A DNA stretch of 10,354 bases from Chroococcidiopsidaceae cyanobacterium CP_BM_RX_35 (GTDB lineage: Bacteria > Cyanobacteriota > Cyanobacteriia > Cyanobacteriales > Chroococcidiopsidaceae): contig JAFAVL010000482.1 in NCBI GenBank assembly GCA_019242465.1, positions 1-10,354 on the forward strand. Reading direction: 5' to 3'. Of the stretch, positions 1-6,187 are shown piece by piece. Made by a program: the position numbers and the translations under genes. The notes under the pieces are model-generated. The model saw only the letters and a program-made list of their open reading frames with translations. It was not told where the DNA came from and searched no databases. Within the stretch, counting starts at the first letter, position 1, and each line of letters begins with the position of its first letter.

Positions 1-61
1 TGAAGGTTGGGACAATTTTTGTCTATTCTATGTTAGAGGACTGTATCGTTTTTCTGAGGCT

Positions 62-829
62 ATGGCAGGACATAGTAAATGGGCGAATATTAAGCGCCAG
101 AAGGCAAGAGTAGATGCGGTAAAGGGCAAAACCTTTACCCAACTGTCTCGGGCGATTATTGTTGCGGCTCGAACTGGGGTACCAGATCCAGCAGGCAATT
201 TTCAACTACGTACCGCAATTGAAAAGGCGAGGACAGCCGGAATCCCAAATGAGAATATTGAACGGGCGATCGCGAAAGGCGCAGGCACGTTTGGCGGGGA
301 TAGTTCTCAGCTAGAAGCTGTACGCTACGAGGGTTACGGTCCTGGTGGTATTGCTATACTGATTGAAGCCCTCACAGATAATCGCAATCGTACAGCAGCT
401 GACCTCCGCATGGCTTTTAGTAAGAATGGTGGCAACCTCGGCGAGACTGGCTGTGTCAGCTGGATGTTTGAACAGAAAGGGATGGTGACTATTACTGGAG
501 TGGTTGAAGAAGACCAGATTTTGGAAGCTTCTCTAGAGAGTGGTGCTGAGTCTTATGAGTTGACAGAAGATGATGGGGTGTCAGCTCTTGTGTTTACAGA
601 GGTGGAGAACCTAGAAAATCTGAGTCAAACCCTCAAAGAGTGGGATTTGACGGTGAGTGAGGTAGAACTGCGCTGGATTCCCAGTAATATAGTGGAGGTA
701 GACGATCCGGACCAAGCACGCTCTCTCTTGAAGCTGATGGACGCTTTGGAAAGCCTAGATGACGTGCAAAACGTTACGGCTAACTTTGAGATAGCAGAGC
801 GGCTGATGTCATTAAGTTTGGTCCAGTAG
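62..829 (+). CDS. yebC: YebC/PmpR-family regulatory protein
   Basis: The 255-residue product begins MAGHSKWANIKRQKAR, the hallmark N-terminus of the YebC family, and keeps family blocks such as GIPNENIERAIAKGAG (about residues 60-75) and RYEGYGPGGIAILIEALTDN. The length is normal for the family (about 240-255) and the gene looks intact. Members are soluble cytoplasmic proteins described as DNA-binding transcriptional regulators; some have more recently been linked to translation of difficult (proline-rich) sequences. Which role applies here cannot be read from the sequence. The ATG at 62 is preceded by a short GAGG at 56-59 with unusually tight spacing, but the family N-terminus fixes the start. 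A HIP1 octamer lies inside the gene. The next gene is separated by 113 bp and has its own ribosome site, so the two need not be co-transcribed. Confidence 0.96.
   Translation: MAGHSKWANIKRQKARVDAVKGKTFTQLSRAIIVAARTGVPDPAGNFQLRTAIEKARTAGIPNENIERAIAKGAGTFGGDSSQLEAVRYEGYGPGGIAILIEALTDNRNRTAADLRMAFSKNGGNLGETGCVSWMFEQKGMVTITGVVEEDQILEASLESGAESYELTEDDGVSALVFTEVENLENLSQTLKEWDLTVSEVELRWIPSNIVEVDDPDQARSLLKLMDALESLDDVQNVTANFEIAERLMSLSLVQ
266..273. repeat. HIP1 octamer GCGATCGC
   Basis: This palindromic octamer is highly over-represented in many cyanobacterial genomes. Here it lies within the yebC coding region, and it supports a cyanobacterial origin. Confidence 0.85.
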
Positions 830-930
830 AAGTTAGATGTCTTTCTTGAGAAAGAAAATTCGTGAAGACTTCACTTGACTGACATAAAACCGTTATCAGT
901 CTGTGTGTATTTTGGTAGTCAGTTGTTTGT

Positions 931-936
931 AAGGAG
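931..936 (+). promoter_or_regulatory. Shine-Dalgarno AAGGAG of the small secreted peptide gene
   Basis: AAGGAG sits six bases before the ATG at 943. It is a near-ideal ribosome site and is the main reason to believe this short ORF is translated from that ATG. Confidence 0.75.
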
Positions 937-942
937 TTTTTC

Positions 943-1146
943 ATGAACAAATTTGCTAAAGCTTTGCTTCTGACTCTAGTCGTTGTTACCACCGCAGTAG
1001 TTTCTGAGACTACAGTTCAAGCAAAGAGTAGTACCCATCAATCTGGGACATCCAAGGCTATGTGGACAAGTCACAGGCATAAATATAGCTCAACGCATCA
1101 TGCTCCGAAGCATACCACTCGTTCAAGTACAACAACTGGCTCCTAA
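943..1146 (+). CDS. small putative secreted His/Ser/Thr-rich peptide (67 aa)
   Basis: I do not recognise a family. The first 27 residues form a typical Sec signal peptide: MNKFAK gives a positive start, LLLTLVVVTTAVV is the hydrophobic core, and cleavage is plausible after VQA (about residue 27). The predicted mature part is about 40 residues and strongly basic and polar. It is rich in Ser, Thr, His and Lys, with clusters such as SHRHK and STHHAPKH, and has no cysteine. Such composition could suit metal, polyanion or cell-surface binding, but that is inference only. A strong AAGGAG ribosome site supports the start. The gene lies on the same strand as yebC, 113 bp downstream, and no clear promoter was seen in the gap. 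The strong terminator at 1356-1383 could end its transcript, which would leave a 3' untranslated region of about 210 bases. Confidence 0.75.
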   Translation: MNKFAKALLLTLVVVTTAVVSETTVQAKSSTHQSGTSKAMWTSHRHKYSSTHHAPKHTTRSSTTTGS

Positions 1147-1578
1147 CATAGAGTTCAGGGAATAGGCAATAGTCAGCCGCATCAGATGCATACTGACACG
1201 GAAACTTCATAAGGCTGACAACAGGCTGCCATCTAATGCTGACATACTTTATCTGTGGGTAGTTCAATGATGGACAAGCTTCTTTCCTGTCCGCATAGAT
1301 TGTAGCTAGTACATGATCGAAGTTGTTAGCAAGTGAGTTTGACGAGGTGATTTAGCCCTGTTGGAAAACCAACAGGGTTTTTTCTGCATAGCCATACAGG
1401 GGCTTACTATGCCACAATAGGCAAAACTCACGTCAGCAAGTCAGCTCTTATCATCTAATGTGCCTACTCGGTCAGTGAATGGCGACCGGGTTGACAGTGC
1501 TTAGTGATGCGCCCGTGAATCATGGCTGACCAAGCACGAAATAGGGCGATTCAGATTCATCTCAGTTTCAGCCTAGAA
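1147..1578. other. non-coding interval with one terminator
   Basis: Apart from the terminator at 1356-1383, I see nothing identifiable here: no credible ORF, no tRNA cloverleaf and no repeat array. The stretch 1147-1355 could be the long 3' untranslated region of the small peptide gene or could hold a small RNA, but no convincing promoter was found. Confidence 0.5.
1356..1383 (+). terminator. strong rho-independent terminator
   Basis: A perfect 9-bp stem (CCCTGTTGG pairing with CCAACAGGG) closes a four-base AAAA loop and is followed directly by six T residues. It is preceded by TTTAG and points to the plus strand. It is the only textbook terminator in the window. Its likely client is the transcript that includes the small peptide gene, or an unannotated RNA in 1147-1355. 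Confidence 0.9.
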
Positions 1579-1719
1579 CTAGATTTCGTCTGGATTCACA
1601 CCCATTGCCCGCAGCCGTTCAGCGAGTCGCTGTACCTTTGCTTCTGCTTCGTCTGCCCGTTCTACGCCTGTGAAGCAGCAACTCTGTCCAGTGTAAAGAA
1701 GGTCTTCTATTACGGAGCG
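1579..1719 (-). pseudogene. C-terminal remnant of a Uma2 (DUF820) family protein
   Basis: On the minus strand an open frame of 46 codons ends in a TAG at 1579-1581. Its last part reads VERADEAEAKVQRLAERL followed by RAMGVNPDEI and stop. This charged helical tail ending in (G)xNPDEx is typical of cyanobacterial Uma2-family proteins (PD-(D/E)XK nuclease fold, often called DUF820). The catalytic N-terminal domain is missing. In-frame stop TAA lies just upstream at 1720-1722, and a hairpin and an IS end follow. The gene is therefore only a tail fragment left after deletion or rearrangement. The opposite-strand 81-codon ORF over this interval is its shadow. The identification rests on the tail alone. 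Confidence 0.6.
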
Positions 1720-1746
1720 TTACCAATCTTAGTACTCATATCAAAA

Positions 1747-1778
1747 GCGTTGACACCTCACGCCTGAGGTGTCAACGC
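1747..1778. repeat. perfect 14-bp-stem hairpin
   Basis: GCGTTGACACCTCA is followed by loop CGCC and then its exact reverse complement. Read on the minus strand the stem is followed by TTTTGAT, so it could be a weak minus-strand terminator; on the plus strand no T-run follows. It also carries TTGACA/TGTCAA hexamers like those of the palindrome hit by the IS about 35 bp away. It could be an operator, a terminator, or an end of a small palindromic repeat. Confidence 0.7.
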
Positions 1779-1823
1779 AGGTCGAAACCAGTAACAAGCA
1801 TAGACGGCATTGTCAAATGTCAA

Positions 1824-1831
1824 CTATTTAG
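1824..1831. repeat. left imperfect 8-bp target duplication of the ISL3 element
   Basis: CTATTTAG lies directly outside the left inverted repeat. It matches CTATTTGC at the right end in the first six of eight bases. Eight-base duplications are typical of the ISL3 family, so this looks like a decayed duplication. Confidence 0.5.
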
Positions 1832-1871
1832 GGCTCTTCCGAGGTTTTGGTGATCCAGTAACAAGCTAGGA
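1832..1871 (+). repeat. left terminal inverted repeat of the ISL3 element (40 bp)
   Basis: All 40 bases are identical to the reverse complement of 3592-3631; identity breaks at the 41st base. The left end lies beyond the transposase stop codon, 23 bases away from it. Confidence 0.95.
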
Positions 1872-1894
1872 AACTGATGATTCTCGGAAACCTT

Positions 1895-3556
1895 TCACTG
1901 GAGCAGGATGAAGCGTTTGCTAAGTAATTCTAATCCGGCTCGGCCGTACATCTGCCGTTTTAACATTTTCAATCGATTATTCAACCCTTCGACTGGACCA
2001 TTACTCACCCTGGTCATCATGCTAGCTTTGACAGCAGCATAATCATCCAAAAGCCCTTGTGCAAATGTTTGAAAGGGTTTGAGCGAACTCTTAAGTGCCT
2101 TGAGCAGCCACATCTCTAAAGCCTCTGCTCGCTGCTGCCGCAGCAGTTGTAGAAATTCATCGGCTAATGCAACTGCAGTGGCTAGATGGGGATGCTGTGT
2201 TACCAGATGTCCCAGCAGTTCGGTGTCTTCCGGCTCTCGATTCTCCTGCCGTTGCAAAATCAGATAACTCGCCCGGCGGGCAGTCAAAGGAGGCAACTGT
2301 GGAGCAACCACTGTCACTGAGCTTTGAGCCGAATGCCCCCGTTTGGCAGGCAAACCCTGGGTCTGGCGGAGTTGACCAATGTAACGTGTTAGTGTCCGCT
2401 CACTGCCGATGTAGCCCTTCTGTTGTAGCAATGTCAGTAGCATTCTCGGCTGCTTGATGCCCCCATTCCACCACTCTAAAAGTACCTGTTTGTAAGGGTC
2501 AAGTAAACTTCTACCAAACGATTTACGACGAGGGGGTGTTGCCGAGAAGTTCGGCAGACGCAGGAATCGTCGCACAGTGCGAACGCTGACACCAACCTCC
2601 TGAGCAATAGCAATTTGTGACCACTGTTGCTCATGCAGTTCCCTCATCTCCTGCTGTTGCTGCACCCGTCGTTGATCAGTAGCCTGTGTTGGTGCTTGAG
2701 CATTGATCGTTGCGGTAGGCTTCGCTGTCATGACCACGGTTTCAGTTGCTGCCCAAGTTTGGCGATGCTTTTGCTCAACTGCTTTCAGTTCAGTGCTATA
2801 GCTGCTAAAGCATTTTTCCAAGGTCTCACCTAAGTTTTGCACCAGATGAAACCTGTCTGCCACTTGTAAGGCTTTGGAGCCCCTTGTGTCATCCCACTCT
2901 TATAAGCTGTGGAGCGGTCTCGTGACAGCACTTCTACTCCAGGATGCTGAGTCAACCAGTTGGCCAACGTCTCGGCTTTCCGGTCTGCTAGCAGGGCAAT
3001 GGGTTGATGCCGTTCTAAATCGACTAAGATGGTACCATATTGCCGACCCTTACAAAGCGCAAAATCATCGACACCCAGAATTTTCGGCACCTCGAATTGA
3101 GGCAGAGAAAGCTTTTTGAGGTGATTCAACAGGGTACTCTCACAAGCTGCACAGCCAACTTGATGAGAGAGGCGTTCCCCTGCGGCACCTCCCAAGGCGC
3201 TTGCCAATGGTCTGTAACCTCTTAACCAATCGTACTGTCTTTCTTGCCCAAGGAGCGACTACTTCCGGGAGCCGCTCTGTGAAAAGGCGACGGGTGCAAG
3301 CTGTATTGTCACAAAAGAACTTACAGACGTGCATCACTAAAGTTAAACTGAAGCTCACACATGGAAGGTCTGCCAGTGTTCGTTCATATCGGCTATGGAT
3401 GCGCCTAGTTGGAGTCGAGCAAAGTGGGCACTGGGCTCAGGGCTGGGTTGAGGATACACTCAAAGTCAGGTGATAGTTATCTATGTCGATTTCATAATGT
3501 TCTAAATCAAGCCGGGTGGAACTAGGAAGCAGGCATTGGAGGAACTGCGCGGTCAT
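1895..3556 (-). pseudogene. ISL3-family transposase, broken by one nonsense codon and two frameshifts
   Basis: Reading on the minus strand from an ATG at 3556, the reconstructed protein of about 553 residues has the ISL3 order. An N-terminal zinc-ribbon region comes first (CPLC, then CKFFCDNTAC), followed by the [16 protein letters not shown] block. The RNase H-like core has [12 protein letters not shown] (first Asp) and [10 protein letters not shown] (second Asp). A long insert follows with a helix-turn-helix (HEQQWSQIAIAQEVGVSVRT). The C-terminal end has NGPVEGLNNRLKMLKRQ (catalytic Glu). All three catalytic acids are still encoded. The damage is an in-frame TGA before AQCPLC (about 3437-3439), one extra base near 3203-3206 (between QTIG and [10 protein letters not shown]) and one missing base near 2873-2875 (in [12 protein letters not shown]). 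The two indels compensate, so the outer segments share one frame and the segment with the two Asp residues is in another. No slippery A6G-type heptamer is seen, so programmed frameshifting is unlikely. Confidence 0.92.
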
Positions 3557-3591
3557 ATCGCTCTATTGGCGTCAAATCCTCTATAGCATCC

Positions 3592-3631
3592 TCCTAGCTT
3601 GTTACTGGATCACCAAAACCTCGGAAGAGCC
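3592..3631 (-). repeat. right terminal inverted repeat of the ISL3 element (40 bp)
   Basis: This is the exact reverse complement of 1832-1871. It lies upstream of the transposase start at 3556 and so probably overlaps the transposase promoter. Confidence 0.95.
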
Positions 3632-3639
3632 CTATTTGC
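3632..3639. repeat. right imperfect 8-bp target duplication of the ISL3 element
   Basis: CTATTTGC directly abuts the right inverted repeat and matches CTATTTAG at the left flank in six of eight positions. The sequence that follows, TTGACATTT, is the inverse of AAATGTCAA before the left copy. Confidence 0.5.
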
Positions 3640-3783
3640 TTGACATTTAACACCCGCTTTCTTAAGCCATTGGACGAACGAGTTGTTGCCGCGATCATTG
3701 GTGTTGCCTAATTAAAATCCTATGTTCATCTAATGCTAGAAAGTACTATGAACAATTATTCACCCGACCTTTTGAAACCGTCG

Positions 3784-4276
3784 TCAAGGGGCATTGAAAT
3801 CTGCCATAGAACTAGACAGTTGCATTGCCTGCCACTGACTGTAAGGGACTACCCCTACATCAGGACAAGGCTCCTGGGGCAACATCGCCAGATATTCCAG
3901 CAAATGCCCATCAGGATCGGTGAAGTACAGAGAAATTGCGGGCATCCAATCCGATAACGACTGGCTCCTCGACAGGTTCGCCATAAAACCCTTTAGGAAC
4001 GACGTTAATGGCTTTTAATGCAGACGGAGCGGCAAGAACTTGCTCAACCGTACTTGTAAACGCCAAATGCAGGCGCATTCCGTTTGGCGCGTCGCCCACC
4101 TCCCACACACCTAGCATTGCCTGTCCACGTCCTCCGATCTAGAAGAAGGCAACCCGCCGCTCAGGTAAAAGGTAAGCCAGTTCAAGCCCAACCCTGTCCC
4201 GGTAGAAGGCGAGCGAGGTTGCTAAATTTCTCACCGTTAGGTGCGTTTCAAAGAGACCTTGAATCGAAACTCCCAT
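3784..4276 (-). pseudogene. VOC (glyoxalase/bleomycin-resistance-like) family protein, broken
   Basis: From an ATG at 4276 the minus strand encodes MGVSIQGLFETHLTVRNL, then a block with LAFYRDRVGLEL. This is the typical start of a vicinal-oxygen-chelate domain with its metal-ligand His in THLTV. The frame hits TAG in AFF*IGGRGQAMLGVW, where the family normally has Trp (TGG to TAG). It continues through MRLHLAF and on to VIG. One extra T near 3950 then shifts the frame, after which WMPAISLYFTDPDGHLLEY gives the second half with the usual terminal Glu ligand. The end is a TGA at 3784-3786. Total length (493 bp) equals 164 codons plus one base, as expected for one insertion. VOC proteins of this size act as lyases, isomerases, dioxygenases or drug-binding proteins. 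The substrate is unknown, and the gene is dead or recently inactivated. It is divergent from the kinase gene. Confidence 0.88.
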
Positions 4277-4894
4277 GACAAAAACCTGCTCCCAGAAAAT
4301 ACTGCTGTATTGATTTCACCTGTTCAAACGTTGCTACTGCTGAACAAGATTAATAAGAGTATGATAATTGATATTACTGAACTGCGAGAAGCACAGCAAG
4401 CCTTACTAGAAGCGGAACAAGCACGAGCTGAATTGCTCAAGACGATGACAACGATCGCCAACCATCTCTTACGCTCCACCGACTACAGGCTGATTCTACC
4501 CAATGTCTTGCAACTGCTGGGTGAAGCTGCCAGTGCCGACCGCTGTAGCTTAGTGCAAAACATCACCGATCTCACTTCGGGTAAACCTGCGGTGCGGATG
4601 CATGCTGAGTGGTGCCGACCTGGCATTCAAGCCTCGATCGCTCACACACCTGAGTTGGAATCCGCTCTTTTGTGGGAGGATTTTGCCCAGTTGTACGAGC
4701 GCTTAATTCAAGGCGAGACTGTGCAGTTTTTCGGTACTGACCTGTGCGCATCGCTGCGCGAGTTGTTTGAGGCACAAGGCAACACGGCAATGCTCATGGT
4801 GCCAATCGTCGTGCAGGGTGAGTTTTGGGGTATGTTCGGGTTTAATTATTGCACTGAAGTGCGGCGATTTGAAGAGTTAGACCAATTGATCTTT

Positions 4895-4902
4895 GCGATC
4901 GC
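4895..4902. repeat. HIP1 octamer GCGATCGC
   Basis: This is a second HIP1 copy, inside the first GAF domain region of the kinase gene. Confidence 0.85.
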
Positions 4903-5869
4903 GGTGGATAGTATTGCCGCCGCGATTGAGCGTCAGCAGCAAGAGGAAGCCTTGTTACAGGCAGAACAGGTGAAGCAAGCGGCGATTATACGTGAACAAG
5001 AAAAAGCGGCTCAACTACAAGTTGCAGAATTGGCAAAAGCGAACGATGTCTTGAAAAAAACGCTTGATACTCTTGCCACAGAACCAGAATTAGATTGCTT
5101 TTTACGGCATATGTTGAGCGTAATTGCCCGACAGATGAATGCGCCTGCTTGTCTCTTATGGTTATTTAATGAATCACTGCAAACGGCAACCCTGCACTTA
5201 AGCTGCACTAACGGTCAAGTCAACTTTCCCGCCCGCTTCAATGCTGACCGATCTCACCCGCTCTGCTTGCATAGTCCGAGCTGGGTTTTTTGCACTGAGC
5301 AACGGCAGCCATACCTGGTTGAGGTCGCGACTCCACCGTTTACCCGAGCAAGTTGTGCTTATCTAACCCGCTCAGGCGTCAAAGCTATTCTCATTGTCCC
5401 CTTGTGGCTCGGCGACCGACTAATCGGCTCATTTGCCGTGCGTCTGCGTGAAGCCAGGGACTTTGCACCGAACGAGCTAGAACTGGTGCAAGCGCTAGTG
5501 CATCAAGCCACATTAGCCCTCCAACTGATGCAACTGGCAGAGCAAGCAAGTCACTCTGCCGTACTAGAAGAACGCAACCGCATGGCACGCGAGATCCATG
5601 ACGTTCTTGCCCAAGCATTTACTGGCGTGGTGGTTCAACTCGAAGCAGCAAAGATGATCACCCCTCAAGATGTATCCTTGCAGCCGCTCATGGCTCAAGC
5701 ACAAGAACTGGCAAGGGCTGGGTTAGTCGAAGCCCGGCGCTCAGTTTGGTCATTGCGCCCCCAAGCACTAGAGAACACCAACTTGCGGAGTGCATTGGAA
5801 AAGTTCGTGCAAGCCCTGACTCACAACACCTCAGTTCAAGTTCAATTAAAGATTTAAGGGGTAGCTTGT

Positions 5870-6187
5870 GTGATCGCGCCAGAGGTGGAAACTCATCTAT
5901 TGCGAATCGCTCAAGAAGCCCTGACTAATGCCCTGACTCATGCTCAAGCCAGCACAATTCAGATTGAATTGACGTTTGGCACTCAAGCGGTCGAGTTGTG
6001 CGTGCGTGACGATGGGCAGGGATTTGAGCCAACAGCAGTTCGAGGAAACGGCTTTGGGCTGGTGAGTATGCAAGAGCGGGCTGACTGTATCAACGGAGAA
6101 GTCACCCTCACCAGCCAGCCTGGTTGTGGAACAGTGGTTCTGATTGCCGCACCTGCTAAGAGCAACGCTCCGATTCGGAGGTCGTGA
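5870..6187 (+). CDS. possible separately translated HATPase subunit of the kinase (105 aa)
   Basis: If the TAA at 5855 is real, the ATP-binding half could still be made alone from GTG at 5870. AAGGGG at 5856-5861 overlaps the stop codon and lies eight bases before the GTG, a usable ribosome site for re-initiation. The 105-residue product would hold the N box, the G1 box DDGQGF and the G2-type GFGLVSMQERAD, which is nearly a full HATPase_c domain. It would lack the phospho-acceptor helix and could act only in trans on the upstream product. It overlaps the regulator start by one base. The simpler explanation is the 3' half of a nonsense-mutated gene, so this entry is an alternative reading of the pseudogene above. 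Confidence 0.35.
   Translation: MIAPEVETHLLRIAQEALTNALTHAQASTIQIELTFGTQAVELCVRDDGQGFEPTAVRGNGFGLVSMQERADCINGEVTLTSQPGCGTVVLIAAPAKSNAPIRRS
6177..6181 (+). promoter_or_regulatory. Shine-Dalgarno GGAGG deciding the regulator start
   Basis: GGAGG lies five bases before the ATG at 6187 and is inside the last codons of the kinase. It favours ATG 6187 over the in-frame GTG at 6184. Confidence 0.7.

Larger units (their letters stand above)
1832..3631 (-). mobile_element. ISL3-family insertion sequence, 1800 bp, transposase inactivated
   Basis: The element is bounded by 40-bp perfect inverted repeats beginning GGCTCTTCCGAG, the typical ISL3-family end (GG.TCTTC). It contains one transposase gene reading on the minus strand. 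An imperfect 8-bp direct repeat (CTATTTAG and CTATTTGC, six of eight identical) flanks it. The ends look fully competent, but the transposase has an in-frame stop and two frameshifts, so the copy could move only with transposase supplied in trans. If the ends are extended by one matching G/C on each side the length becomes 1802 bp. Confidence 0.92.
4361..6187 (+). pseudogene. GAF-GAF-HisKA_3-HATPase sensor histidine kinase interrupted by an in-frame TAA
   Basis: Numbered from the ATG at 4361, the product has two GAF domains (about 32-188 and 245-392) joined by a Gln/Glu/Ala-rich coiled-coil. A HisKA_3 dimerisation segment EERNRMAREIHDVLAQAF follows, with phospho-acceptor His413. A TAA at 5855-5857 ends this part after 498 residues. 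The same frame then continues into an HATPase_c domain with an N box (EALTNALTHA, Asn523), DDGQGF (Asp550) and GFGLVSMQERAD, ending at 6187. There is no transmembrane segment, so the kinase is cytoplasmic. It should phosphorylate the regulator that overlaps it by one base. The frame is open upstream to 4241, but 4241-4276 is antisense to the VOC start, so ATG 4361 is preferred. The N-terminus IIDITELREAQQAL resembles the tail of a PAS/PAC domain and may mark a lost sensor. It is either a nonsense-inactivated gene or a two-piece kinase. Confidence 0.85.

Noticed and set aside
841..858. short palindrome CTTTCTTGAGAAAG after yebC as a terminator
   Set aside because: The stem is at most six weak pairs and no T-run follows, so it is unlikely to terminate transcription.
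1522..1767. 81-codon plus-strand ORF
   Set aside because: It runs antisense to the Uma2-type tail and into the hairpin. Its composition (Cys/Phe-rich, no motif, no ribosome site) is that of a shadow frame.
2874..3225. programmed frameshifting in the ISL3 transposase
   Set aside because: The frame changes occur at CCAAAG and at GGCAAGC, without an A6G-type slippery run, and a separate in-frame TGA also exists. Mutation explains all three better.
3634..3711. short plus-strand frame ending RFLKPLDERVVAAIIGVA before a TAA
   Set aside because: With the IS removed it would start at an ATG at 1817 and be only about 30 codons, with no ribosome site and no family I recognise. It is not supportable as a gene.
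4241..4360. N-terminal extension of the kinase from 4241
   Set aside because: Its first part is antisense to the start of the VOC gene, it has no recognisable domain, and the kinase-like sequence begins at the ATG at 4361.
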